Below, piece by piece: positions 28,071-37,337 of a stretch of DNA of 52,974 nt; position 1 is the first letter of the stretch, and every line of letters begins with the position of its first letter. This DNA comes from CTSoil-075 sp964292325 (GTDB lineage Bacteria > Bacillota > Negativicutes > DSM-13327), in assembly GCA_964292325.1 (NCBI GenBank), contig CAXYVG010000013.1, positions 1 to 52,974 on the forward strand, in the 5' to 3' direction. The notes beneath the pieces were generated by a model. That model was given only the letters and a program-made list of their open reading frames with translations. It did not search any database and was not told the origin of the DNA. Both the position numbers and the translations under genes were made by a program.

Positions 28071-29579
28071 TCATACCTCCTGGCATTTATCACATTCTAG
28101 ACATACAGGTTGTAACCAACTTCGTCCATCTTGTACAATCAGTTCCTCAGCTTCCTTAGGTCCCCACTGCCCTGCAGCATAGCTCGGTAATGGTTCTTTA
28201 TCATTTTGCCATCGTTGTAAAATCGAACCTAATACAGTCCAGGCCATTTCTACTTGATCACTTCGCATAAATAGTCCAGGATCACCACGCATCACATCTA
28301 ATAGCAATGTCTCATAAGCCTCTGGCGAAGCTACTTGGAAGACTTCATTATAGGTATAATGCATTTCAACTGGTTTTATTTTCATAATAGGTCCTGGTTC
28401 TTTGGCCAATGTTCTTAGCATAATTCCTTCTTCTGGCGCAATTTGAATTGCCAAACGATTGGGTTGGATCACACGATCGGAAAAAGGATGATGGGGAACT
28501 GGGCGAAACTGTAAGGAAATTTCCGAAGCGCGAGCTCCCATCCGCTTACCAGTACGTAAGTAAAAGGGAACGCCCTGCCAACGCCAGTTATCAATATAAA
28601 ATTTAATCGCTACAAAGGTCTCTGTCCTAGAATCCTCCGCTACATTGTCCTCGTCATGATAACCAATCACTGGTTCCCCTGCTACTATTCCCTCTGTATA
28701 TTGACCACGTATCGCTACTTTAAGTACCTCTTCTACCGTAATGGGACGAATCGCATGCAATACATCCACTTTCTTATTACGAATTTCTTCCGCATTAAAA
28801 GAAGTCGGTGGCTCCATGGCAACTAAGCACATTAGCTGCAATAAATGGTTCTGGATCATATCTCGCAGCGCCCCTGCATTTTCATAATAGCCACCACGTC
28901 TGCCAACACCAACTTCTTCCGCCACCGTAATTTGTACATGATTAATAAAACTACGATTCCAAATGGGTTCCCACATGGCATTGGCAAAGCGAAATGCTAA
29001 AATATTTTGCACCGTTTCTTTGCCAAGATAATGATCAATCCGATACGTCTGAGATTCATCAAAAACTTCTGCTAATATTTTATTTAATTGCTGTGCCGAT
29101 TCTAAATCCCGCCCAAAAGGTTTTTCAATGACAATTCGGTATTGTTCCTCTCCCCGAAGAACTTTTGCCCTTCCTAATTGCTTTACAATCGGTGCAAATA
29201 ACGTAGGCGGTGTTGCCAAGTAAAATATCTTAGTCGCGGATTTTTGCCATCCCTGTTCTAGTTTTTCTAACAGCGATGTGTACATAGTAGAATCTTGATA
29301 ATCAAGTTTCATATATGTTATCGCGCTTGAAAAAGTCTTCCAATCTTCATGGTTATAGATTCCACTACGCGAAAACTTCTCTACACCACGGCGTAATTGC
29401 TCACGAAAACCATCATCTCCAAGTGAAGTACGGGCTAAACCAATAATCTGAAACGGATCAGGCAATAGTTGATTGATAAATAGATCATATAGGGCTGGTA
29501 TAATTTTACGCTGAGCTAAATCACCTGACGCACCAAAAATACAAATAGCGGTTGGTTTTATACCTAACTCTGCTGCCAT
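28071..29579 (-). CDS. zwf: Glucose-6-phosphate 1-dehydrogenase
   Basis: It oxidises glucose-6-phosphate to 6-phosphogluconolactone and makes NADPH. The 502-residue protein begins MAAELGIKPTAICIFGASGDLAQRK, with the nucleotide-binding GASGDLA; the active-site motif RIDHYLGKE and the substrate segment EKPFGRD are present. I use the ATG at 29577-29579, with GGGGG upstream; the reading frame stays open for 13 further codons but lacks support. It is divergent from the ccpN-like regulator, with a 222-base intergenic region that holds an AT-rich palindrome at 29718-29738. Confidence 0.96.
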   Translation of the reverse strand: MAAELGIKPTAICIFGASGDLAQRKIIPALYDLFINQLLPDPFQIIGLARTSLGDDGFREQLRRGVEKFSRSGIYNHEDWKTFSSAITYMKLDYQDSTMYTSLLEKLEQGWQKSATKIFYLATPPTLFAPIVKQLGRAKVLRGEEQYRIVIEKPFGRDLESAQQLNKILAEVFDESQTYRIDHYLGKETVQNILAFRFANAMWEPIWNRSFINHVQITVAEEVGVGRRGGYYENAGALRDMIQNHLLQLMCLVAMEPPTSFNAEEIRNKKVDVLHAIRPITVEEVLKVAIRGQYTEGIVAGEPVIGYHDEDNVAEDSRTETFVAIKFYIDNWRWQGVPFYLRTGKRMGARASEISLQFRPVPHHPFSDRVIQPNRLAIQIAPEEGIMLRTLAKEPGPIMKIKPVEMHYTYNEVFQVASPEAYETLLLDVMRGDPGLFMRSDQVEMAWTVLGSILQRWQNDKEPLPSYAAGQWGPKEAEELIVQDGRSWLQPVCLECDKCQEV

Positions 29580-29717
29580 ATCCTTGTCCCCCTTCTTATA
29601 ATTCTCCAAACTTATCAAATCGGTAAAACCTTTTTACAATTAGTATACCCTTTTTATAGACTCATCGATAGTATCATACTTATTTTTGCGACCCAATATT
29701 CCCCTTAGTATGTAAAA

Positions 29718-29738
29718 AAAAATATATTATATATTTTT
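29718..29738. promoter_or_regulatory. AT-rich palindrome in the zwf/ccpN divergent region
   Basis: A perfect 10-bp inverted repeat around one central T (aaaaatatat-t-atatattttt). It could be an operator or only AT-rich composition. A TATACT hexamer at 29773-29778 is a possible -10 for the plus-strand operon. Confidence 0.3.
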
Positions 29739-29801
29739 CATTATTCATGCAGGTATTATTCAGCAAATGTAGTATACTATATAGCAGACAACGTCCTAAT
29801 A

Positions 29802-30464
29802 GTGTTTACTTTTTATTTGGCAGGTGGCTTTATTATCAAACTTACAACACGACAAACTAGCATCCTAGAAATCATTCAAACCGCTGGCCCTATTACTGGT
29901 AATCAAATTGCGGAAAAGCTCCACCTTAGTCGAGCAGCTTTACGCTCAGACTTAGCCATTTTAACAATGTCTGGCTTGGTGGGTGCTAAACCAAGAGTTG
30001 GCTATTATTTTACAGGACAAAGTGCTCAAAACTTAAAAACTGCCATGTTTAATACCGTTTTAGTCGGCGATGTCTATTCCCGCCCGATTGTCGTCAGAGA
30101 AAATACTTCTGTATATGAAGCCATTGTTACGTTATTTATTGAAGACGTTGGTACCATTTTTGTGACCTCTGAAGATAATATGCTCGAAGGTGCCATATCT
30201 AGAAAAGATCTCTTAAAGGCAGCAATGGGTGGCAAAAGTAACAACGAATTACCCGTCGGTATTATCATGACAAGAATGCCTAATATTATTTTGACAACGC
30301 TAGAAGAACCAGTGCTAGCTGCAGCGCAAAAGCTATTAGAGCATCAAGTAGATGCATTACCGGTAGTCAAAATGATTAAAATAGGTGATCAAACCAGCTT
30401 TGAAGTTGTTGGTCGTTTTACTAAAACTAATGTCACACATCTTTTTGTACAATTATCAGAATAA
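29802..30464 (+). CDS. CcpN-like repressor: HTH plus two CBS domains
   Basis: The protein has an N-terminal winged helix (TRQTSILEIIQTAGPITGNQ, then LSRAALRSDLAILTMSGLVG) followed by a pair of CBS domains (VVRENTSVYEAIVTLFIEDVG... and ILTTLEEPVLAAAQKLLEHQV). This is the architecture of B. subtilis CcpN, which represses gluconeogenic genes when glycolytic flux is high and senses nucleotides or metabolites through CBS domains. The operon order with a PPDK regulator and ppdK matches that role. The start is uncertain: the GTG at 29802 has no ribosome-binding site, whereas AGGTGG at 29822-29827 is correctly placed only for ATT (29832) or ATC (29835), which would give a protein of about 210 residues, like known CcpN. 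Confidence 0.85.
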   Translation: MFTFYLAGGFIIKLTTRQTSILEIIQTAGPITGNQIAEKLHLSRAALRSDLAILTMSGLVGAKPRVGYYFTGQSAQNLKTAMFNTVLVGDVYSRPIVVRENTSVYEAIVTLFIEDVGTIFVTSEDNMLEGAISRKDLLKAAMGGKSNNELPVGIIMTRMPNIILTTLEEPVLAAAQKLLEHQVDALPVVKMIKIGDQTSFEVVGRFTKTNVTHLFVQLSE

Positions 30465-30484
30465 CGACTGAAAGGAGCTTTTCG

Positions 30485-31315
30485 TTGCATACTTCATCCA
30501 ACAGTCAATCCTCTCTCATTTATATCTTATCTGATTCCATCGGTGAAACAGGAGAAATGGTTGTAAAAGCAGCAATTAGTCAATTTGATGGAGCAAAGAT
30601 GCATGTTCGGCGCAAACCCTATTTAAAATCAGCTGAACAAATCATTCTTGCCCTAAATGAAGTATCGCAAGCTGGCGGTGCCGTAATGTATACTCTAGTT
30701 CGTCCTGAATTAAAAACTGCCTTAGAAACCAATGCGAAAATGCTAGGACTGATATATGTCGACATTATGGGGCCCATCGTTCATGCACTAGCAGCAATCT
30801 CGCATTTATCGCCACGCAATGAGCCAGGTCTCATACATAAATTAGACGATGCATATTTTACAAAAATTGCAGCAATTGAATTTGCTATTAAATTTGATGA
30901 TGGCAAAGAACCTAGCGGATTATTACAAGCTGATATTGTCATCACAGGAGTATCACGAGCATCTAAGACTCCCCTCTGCATGTATCTAGCGCATAAGGGA
31001 ATTAAAGCTGCAAATGTACCATTAATCAAAGATATTCCTCCTCCTCCAGAGCTTTTCCAGGTACCTCCTCATAAAGTAATTGGATTAATGATTAAACCAT
31101 CTTTACTCTTTGAAATACGCAAAGATCGTTTAAAAACAATGGGTTTACAGCAAACCACTTCGTATGCTGATATGGAACGTATTGTAGAAGAACTTGATTA
31201 CGGAGAGAAAATTATGCGTAAAATTGGTTGTCCTATTCTTGATGTTACAAATAAAGCAACGGAAGAAACCGCTGCTAGAGTAATGGAAATTTACCGCAAA
31301 GGAGTTAATAAATAA
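30485..31315 (+). CDS. Pyruvate, phosphate dikinase regulatory protein (bifunctional kinase/phosphorylase)
   Basis: This 276-residue protein belongs to the PSRP/YqfL (DUF299) family. The family inactivates PPDK by ADP-dependent phosphorylation of a threonine and reactivates it by phosphate-dependent removal. It begins near IYILSDSIGETGEMVVKAAI, has the P-loop-like GVSRASKTPLCMYLAHKG, and ends with DVTNKATEETAARVMEIYRK. The start is a TTG (30485) with AAAGGAG upstream. It follows the ccpN-like gene by 20 bases and its stop overlaps the ppdK start by one base (TAATG). Its target is therefore encoded immediately downstream. Confidence 0.94.
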   Translation: MHTSSNSQSSLIYILSDSIGETGEMVVKAAISQFDGAKMHVRRKPYLKSAEQIILALNEVSQAGGAVMYTLVRPELKTALETNAKMLGLIYVDIMGPIVHALAAISHLSPRNEPGLIHKLDDAYFTKIAAIEFAIKFDDGKEPSGLLQADIVITGVSRASKTPLCMYLAHKGIKAANVPLIKDIPPPPELFQVPPHKVIGLMIKPSLLFEIRKDRLKTMGLQQTTSYADMERIVEELDYGEKIMRKIGCPILDVTNKATEETAARVMEIYRKGVNK

Positions 31316-33972
31316 TGGAAAAATACGTATACTTATTTAATGAGGGACGCGCTGATATGCGTTCACTACTCGGAGGAAAAGGCGCTAATTTGGGAGAAAT
31401 GACTACCATTGGCTTACCAGTGCCTCCTGGCATGACGATTACAACTGCTGCATGTCGTGAATATTATAAAACTGACAAACGTCTTCCAGATGCCATTGTG
31501 GCTGAAGTACGCAAAAACTTAGCACACCTAGAAAATGAAATTGGCAAAAAGTTAGGTGATAGCGTCAATCCTCTTTTAGTTTCGGTACGTTCTGGTGCAG
31601 TATTCTCGATGCCAGGCATGATGGATACCATTTTAAATCTGGGCTTAAATGAAATAACAGTACAAGCTGTTGCTAAAAATACAGATAACTTAGTATTTGC
31701 TTATGATTCTTATCGTCGTTTTATTCAAATGTTTGCCGATGTAGTATTAGAAATTCCTAAACATGACTTTGAAACCGTATTGACTGAATACAAACATGAA
31801 CAAGGCGTCACGTATGACCAAGAACTCTCTGCTGAAACATTACGGAAAATTATTAACAGCTACAAAAAACTAGTGTTAGAACGTACAGGCTCTCCTTTCC
31901 CTGAAGATCCTATGGATCAATTATTTCTTTCAATAGAAGCCGTCTTCCGTTCTTGGAATAACGATCGTGCTTTTATATACCGTAATTTAAATAAAATTGA
32001 CCATGACTTAGGTACAGCTGTAAACATTCAATCTATGGTGTTTGGTAATATGGGTAATGACTGCGGAACTGGTGTAGCTTTTACTAGAAATCCATCCACC
32101 GGGGAAAATGTTTTATATGGAGAATATTTAACAAATGCGCAAGGCGAGGATGTAGTGGCTGGTATTCGTACTCCACAACCAATTGCCAAATTAGAACTTC
32201 AGATGCCTGAGGTCTATAAACAGTTTTCCAATATTGCTCATCTACTGGAAAAGCATTATAAAAATGTACAAGATATTGAATTCACAATTGAAAAAGGCAA
32301 GTTATTCATGTTGCAAACTCGAAATGGTAAACGTACTGCTCAGGCGAGTATCAAAATTGCTCATGATTTAGCAGTAGAAGGCTTAATCACTAAAAAAGAA
32401 GCATTATTGATGATCGAGCCAGGTCAACTGGATCAACTTTTGCATCGCCAAATTGATAGTAGCTCTAAATTATCGATACTGGCTACCGGTTTACCAGCTT
32501 CTCCAGGTGCCGCATCTGGCGCTGTAGTCTTTAGCTCCGATCATGCTGAACAACTAAATAAAACTGGACAAAAAGTACTGCTTGTACGTACAGAAACAAC
32601 ACCTGATGATATTCATGGTATTATTGCCTCGCAAGGAATACTAACTAGTCGTGGCGGTATGACAAGTCATGCTGCTGTAGTCGCTCGCGGTATGGGTAAG
32701 CCATGTGTTTGTGGTTGCGATACACTAAAAATTGATTATCAAAATAAACTCTTTACGGTCGGACAGATAACGGTTAAAGAAGGTGACATTGTATCAATTG
32801 ATGGTGCAACTGGTCGAGTTATTCTAGGTAAAGTACCAATGGTAGATCCAGTACTTTCTGATGAATATAAAACGATTTTAGCTTGGGCTGATTCCGTAAA
32901 ACGTCTAGATGTTAGAGCCAATGCCGATACACCTGAAGATGCACTAAAAGCTCGTGAATTTGGCGCTACTGGTATCGGATTAACCCGTACTGAGCATATG
33001 TTTATGGGACAAGATCGTCTTCCTCATGTACAACGAATGATACTAGCAGAAACACAAGAAGAACGTCTTGATGCCTTATCCTATCTACTACCTATTCAAG
33101 AAAATGATTTCTATGGCATTTTAAAAGCGATGAATGGTTATCCTGTCTGCATCCGCCTATTAGATCCACCACTACATGAATTTTTGCCTAGTTTAGAAGA
33201 GCTAATTATTGAAACGACTACACTCAGAATAACAAATGAAAATATGCCTTTACTTGCCGAGAAAAATGCATTGCTCAAAAAAGTTCGTACTCTACATGAA
33301 TCCAATCCAATGCTTGGACATAGAGGATGTCGCCTAGGCATTACCTATCCTGAAATCTATGAAATGCAAATGCAAGCCATCTGCAATGCTGCTGCTCGCC
33401 TAACATTAGAAGGCTATACGGTATTCCCAGAAATTGAAATTCCTCTCACGATTGGCAAAGCAGAAATGGTCTTTTTCAAAGAAAAAATTGATCGCATTGC
33501 GAAAGATACGATGGAAAAACATCATACTACATTCCACTATCTATCAGGTACAATGATTGAATTGCCTCGTGCAGCTCTCCTTGCTGGAGAATTAGCTGAA
33601 GTCTCACAATTCTTTAGCTTTGGTACAAATGACTTAACACAAACTTGCTTAGGTTTTAGCCGTGATGATGCGGAAGGTAAATTCTTAAATCCTTATTTAG
33701 ATATGAAAATTTTATTAGAAAATCCTTTCATTACGCTTGATCGTAAAGGCGTAGGGCAACTAATGAAAATTGCAACTGCTAACGGTCGCCAAACACGCCC
33801 TGATATCGTCATCGGTATTTGTGGCGAACATGGCGGTGAAGCCAGTTCTATCGAATTCTGCCATGAAATCGGTCTTGATTTTGTTAGTTGTTCTCCTTAC
33901 CGTGTCCCTATCGCCCGCCTATCTGCTGCTCAAGCTGCTATTAGTAATGGTGAAGTTTACGGAACTAAATAA
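31315..33972 (+). CDS. ppdK: Pyruvate, phosphate dikinase
   Basis: PPDK interconverts pyruvate, ATP and phosphate with phosphoenolpyruvate, AMP and pyrophosphate. The 885-residue protein has the N-terminal ATP-grasp part (GGKGANLGEMTTIGLPVPPG, VRSGAVFSMPGMMDTILNLG), the swivelling domain with the phospho-histidine site LTSRGGMTSHAAVVARGMGK (the Thr-Ser-His triad that the regulatory protein modifies) and the C-terminal PEP/pyruvate barrel (FGTNDLTQTCLGFSRDDAE, then IGICGEHGG). The ribosome-binding site AAAGGAG is inside the end of the preceding gene. It ends just before a perfect 26-bp hairpin. Confidence 0.97.
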   Translation: MEKYVYLFNEGRADMRSLLGGKGANLGEMTTIGLPVPPGMTITTAACREYYKTDKRLPDAIVAEVRKNLAHLENEIGKKLGDSVNPLLVSVRSGAVFSMPGMMDTILNLGLNEITVQAVAKNTDNLVFAYDSYRRFIQMFADVVLEIPKHDFETVLTEYKHEQGVTYDQELSAETLRKIINSYKKLVLERTGSPFPEDPMDQLFLSIEAVFRSWNNDRAFIYRNLNKIDHDLGTAVNIQSMVFGNMGNDCGTGVAFTRNPSTGENVLYGEYLTNAQGEDVVAGIRTPQPIAKLELQMPEVYKQFSNIAHLLEKHYKNVQDIEFTIEKGKLFMLQTRNGKRTAQASIKIAHDLAVEGLITKKEALLMIEPGQLDQLLHRQIDSSSKLSILATGLPASPGAASGAVVFSSDHAEQLNKTGQKVLLVRTETTPDDIHGIIASQGILTSRGGMTSHAAVVARGMGKPCVCGCDTLKIDYQNKLFTVGQITVKEGDIVSIDGATGRVILGKVPMVDPVLSDEYKTILAWADSVKRLDVRANADTPEDALKAREFGATGIGLTRTEHMFMGQDRLPHVQRMILAETQEERLDALSYLLPIQENDFYGILKAMNGYPVCIRLLDPPLHEFLPSLEELIIETTTLRITNENMPLLAEKNALLKKVRTLHESNPMLGHRGCRLGITYPEIYEMQMQAICNAAARLTLEGYTVFPEIEIPLTIGKAEMVFFKEKIDRIAKDTMEKHHTTFHYLSGTMIELPRAALLAGELAEVSQFFSFGTNDLTQTCLGFSRDDAEGKFLNPYLDMKILLENPFITLDRKGVGQLMKIATANGRQTRPDIVIGICGEHGGEASSIEFCHEIGLDFVSCSPYRVPIARLSAAQAAISNGEVYGTK

Positions 33973-33974
33973 TA

Positions 33975-34030
33975 GATATAATAAAGAAGAAGCAATATCA
34001 ATCGTGATATTGCTTCTTCTTTATTATATC
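33975..34030. terminator. Bidirectional hairpin between ppdK and the CYTH-CHAD gene
   Basis: A perfect 26-bp stem (33975-34000 with 34005-34030) and a four-base loop (atcg). The stop codon of the convergent minus-strand gene lies inside the stem. There is no separate long U-run, but the arms end in TTCTTCTTTATTATAT on the plus strand. Confidence 0.85.
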
Positions 34031-35559
34031 CACCTTTCCGCTATGCGATGAAACTTTTTCCAATACTTATCTATTTTGGACTTTATGAATACTTCCTCCC
34101 GTCGCTGCCACCCCATTAGCATTCCAGACTCTAAATGTAGTATCTTACTGGATCTTTTAGTTATTAATAGTTGAAGTAACTTATTTGTACTATCCACATC
34201 TTGAACTAACCCTAGACCATTTTGTAATGTATGCAAACGTAAGATAAGCGGATCTACCTCATAAAATAACGATTTCATCACTTCCGCGATATATTTTATT
34301 TTTTTAATTGTTAGCCGCAGTTTATGCACATCCTCAGCAATCGTCCAGTCTATTGTTTTTCCCTGTTTTAGTGCTACCATCAGCCATATTGATAAATTTC
34401 TAATCGCGTATTCCCTTACCGTAATATTGCCTCCGATTAGTTCCTCAGAATTTACAGTAATGAGCGTCGCCCATAAGTCTAATAATAACGGTGTAGTATA
34501 ACCATTCTTAAACATTTGATATATATTTTTCTCTTCCCATTGTCGCCTCTTGAATAGCAACTTTCCGAGCTCATTGCTCTTGCTAGAGCTCGGCCAATTA
34601 TCCACAACTTCTTGCCAACTAGCATATGCTACATCCATTTCCCGTATACCCGCTAACATTTGCCCAACCTTCCTGAGTTCTGCCTGGTAAGACTTATATT
34701 GATCACACATAAATAACGGCTCAGCAAATTCCAATATAGAGCGCAAACGACGCAAACATACACGTAGTTCATGTATATGTTCCGGTAAAGCTGGATTTGC
34801 TATAAAGTTCTGTTGGGCCAATAGAACTTGAGCGATTAACTGTATTAAAATAGTGCGAAATTCTTGATTTGCTACATTTTTTTTATTGATTTGTAGTAAA
34901 GGATTCACCGTTTCTGATGAGCGGTCCACTAGTCCTGCTAATATAAGTCCCCTATAAAATTTGCTATCGGGATCAGGTAATAACGAATACTCTCTTGCTA
35001 ATATTGCTCCTAATCGTAGCAAGGAAGCAGGTTGCCCCGATTTTAGTTCTAATTCCACCTCTAATATAGGAGCCGTACTTTCACCAGCTATAATTTCGCC
35101 TTGGTCTGCTGCCACTTCAATTTGACTACCATCAGGCATAATGACATCTAATTTTCTTCTCTCAAATCGTGTAATCACAATGGGGCTGAGTATTTCACTG
35201 CCAACTACCTGTGCTAACTGCATACCAACTGCAGTATCATGAAAAACTCCAATATTGGGCTCGCAGTCACTAACAACAACATTCCACTCTCGTCGTTCAT
35301 GTAGTCCGCCAGCCGATGATCCCCCGCCCTTTACAGTTGCAATCCACTTTTCGCCCTCACGACGGACGCGATAGGCTAGTTTTGCTTTTTGCAAACAATA
35401 GGAGGGGGTATCAAAATAATGAGCATCTAAATTCTCTATATGTTCCGATCCCGGTACCGCAATTTCAGATAACGATTTGCTTATCATAATATTTTCCCAG
35501 ACACTAGGGTCAGTACATCTAAGTTTTAACTCTGTTTCTGTGGTTTTCTTAGCCACCAT
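34024..35559 (-). CDS. CYTH and CHAD domain protein
   Basis: The 511-residue protein joins a CYTH domain (triphosphate tunnel fold, about residues 1-200) to a CHAD domain (about 220-510). The CYTH part opens with TETELKLRC, the ExExK pattern of metal and phosphate binding, and has further charged strands (AYRVRREGEKWIATVKG, EVELELKSGQ). The CHAD part has HELRVCLRRLRSILEF and HKLRLTIKKIKYIAEVM, histidine- and arginine-rich helices. Such proteins are associated with polyphosphate or inorganic triphosphate; the exact reaction is not settled for this architecture. The ATG at 35557-35559 is my start; a TTG precedes it. It lies 23 bases after prfC. Its stop codon is in the shared terminator. Confidence 0.9.
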   Translation of the reverse strand: MVAKKTTETELKLRCTDPSVWENIMISKSLSEIAVPGSEHIENLDAHYFDTPSYCLQKAKLAYRVRREGEKWIATVKGGGSSAGGLHERREWNVVVSDCEPNIGVFHDTAVGMQLAQVVGSEILSPIVITRFERRKLDVIMPDGSQIEVAADQGEIIAGESTAPILEVELELKSGQPASLLRLGAILAREYSLLPDPDSKFYRGLILAGLVDRSSETVNPLLQINKKNVANQEFRTILIQLIAQVLLAQQNFIANPALPEHIHELRVCLRRLRSILEFAEPLFMCDQYKSYQAELRKVGQMLAGIREMDVAYASWQEVVDNWPSSSKSNELGKLLFKRRQWEEKNIYQMFKNGYTTPLLLDLWATLITVNSEELIGGNITVREYAIRNLSIWLMVALKQGKTIDWTIAEDVHKLRLTIKKIKYIAEVMKSLFYEVDPLILRLHTLQNGLGLVQDVDSTNKLLQLLITKRSSKILHLESGMLMGWQRREEVFIKSKIDKYWKKFHRIAERWI

Positions 35560-35582
35560 CAATCGCCAGCCTTCCGACTTAA

Positions 35583-37187
35583 TTAAATTCCGTGCGAATT
35601 CTCAGGAATTTCCAGGAATTTCACATCTGGATTGCGTTCACTGACCCATCTGATAGCCCATTCATTACTTAATAACAATACAGGACGATCCTTTATATCC
35701 TGAATCATCATGCCGCTATCAATGCTCTTCATAGAGTTAATGGCATCACCTTCGCCAACTAGCCAACGAGCTACGCTAAATGGTAAGCGATCCATAATAA
35801 TATCTACACTATATTCATTCTTTAATCGATATTCTAATACTTCAAATTGAAGTGCACCAACCACACCAATAATAAAAGATTCGACTGCACTATCAAGCTG
35901 ACGAAATACCTGTACAGCGCCTTCCTGAGTCAACTGCGTCATGCCCTTAACAAATTGTTTACGCTTCATTGTATCTTTAGGCTGCACTCTAGCAAACTGT
36001 TCCGGAGGAAATACAGGGAAGTCTTGGAAAGTAAACTTTTTATTCTCCGCACATAAGGTATCCCCAATACCAAAGACTCCAGCATCAAATAGCCCGATTA
36101 CATCTCCTGGATATGCTTCATCAATAATCGTCCGTTCTTGAGCTAAAAATTGTTGAGGCTGCGCAAGTTTAATATTTTTACCTGATTGTACATGATATAC
36201 AGACATCCCTCGGGTAAATTTACCAGAACAAATTCGAATAAAGGCTAAGCGATCACGATGTGCAGGATTCATATTTGCCTGTATTTTAAAAACAAAAGCG
36301 GAAAATTCTTCACTCGTTGGATCAATTTCGCCATCAGTCGAAATACGCGCTACAGGTGCAGGTGCTAAATTCAGAAATTCTTCTAAGAAAGGACGTACAC
36401 CAAAGTTTGTCATTGCGCTACCAAAAAACATCGGTGTCAATTCCCCAGCCTTTACTTGCTCTAGATTAAAAGCATCACCAGCCATATCAAGTAGTTCAAT
36501 GTCTTCACACAATGCGGTATGCACATCCGCACCTAATACGTCTCTAAAAGCTGGATCATTTACCTGCCCCATAGTAGAAGGTAATACGGACTGTCCATGC
36601 GATCCATCACGTTCAAATAATTCGACCTGCGACTGCTGACGGTTATATACTCCAACATAGTTACCATGTATCCCTACAGGCCAGTTCATCGGATATGCTC
36701 TTATACCGAGTACCTGCTCAAGTTCTTCCATTAATTCAAATGGATTTTTCCCAAATCGATCTAATTTATTCACAAAGGTAAATACAGGAATACCTCGTTG
36801 CCGACAGACATGAAATAGTTTTTTAGTTTGTTCTTCTACCCCTTTGGCCACATCAATCAGCATAACTGCACTATCCGCTGCCATGAGTGTACGATATGTA
36901 TCTTCACTAAAGTCTTGGTGACCTGGTGTATCCAAAATATTTACCCGATATCCATCGTAATCAAATTGTAATACACTAGAAGTTACAGAAATACCTCTTT
37001 GCTTTTCAATCTCCATCCAATCGGAAACCGCATGTTTTTGTGCTTTTCTCGATTTTACAGAACCAGCTAAGCGAATGGCTCCACCATAGAGCAATAATTT
37101 TTCTGTTAATGTAGTTTTCCCCGCATCTGGATGAGAAATAATCGCAAATGTTCGTCGACGCTTTGTCTCTAATTCTAATTCTTCCAT
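35583..37187 (-). CDS. prfC: Peptide chain release factor 3
   Basis: RF3 is a translational GTPase that recycles RF1/RF2 after peptide release. The 534-residue protein has G1 SHPDAGKTTLTEKLL, the RF3-type switch region WMEIEKQRGISVTSS, G3 DTPGHQDFSEDTYR and G4 NKLDRFGKNPFEL. It is of usual length. The start ATG is the only reasonable one, although the GGGGG sequence upstream is about 14 bases away, which is long. It heads a two-gene minus-strand unit with the CYTH-CHAD gene and is divergent from ung. Confidence 0.95.
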   Translation of the reverse strand: MEELELETKRRRTFAIISHPDAGKTTLTEKLLLYGGAIRLAGSVKSRKAQKHAVSDWMEIEKQRGISVTSSVLQFDYDGYRVNILDTPGHQDFSEDTYRTLMAADSAVMLIDVAKGVEEQTKKLFHVCRQRGIPVFTFVNKLDRFGKNPFELMEELEQVLGIRAYPMNWPVGIHGNYVGVYNRQQSQVELFERDGSHGQSVLPSTMGQVNDPAFRDVLGADVHTALCEDIELLDMAGDAFNLEQVKAGELTPMFFGSAMTNFGVRPFLEEFLNLAPAPVARISTDGEIDPTSEEFSAFVFKIQANMNPAHRDRLAFIRICSGKFTRGMSVYHVQSGKNIKLAQPQQFLAQERTIIDEAYPGDVIGLFDAGVFGIGDTLCAENKKFTFQDFPVFPPEQFARVQPKDTMKRKQFVKGMTQLTQEGAVQVFRQLDSAVESFIIGVVGALQFEVLEYRLKNEYSVDIIMDRLPFSVARWLVGEGDAINSMKSIDSGMMIQDIKDRPVLLLSNEWAIRWVSERNPDVKFLEIPENSHGI

Positions 37188-37337
37188 TATATCGTAAAAG
37201 ACCCCCTACAATCTTATATTCACTATATAAATCACTCTCTATTACTATAGAGTCCCACCTCTTAAATGTCAATTATTATCCGAATTTTACTGTTTCTATT
37301 GTGCCTTTTTATGGTATAATTATCTTTGGTGATAAAA

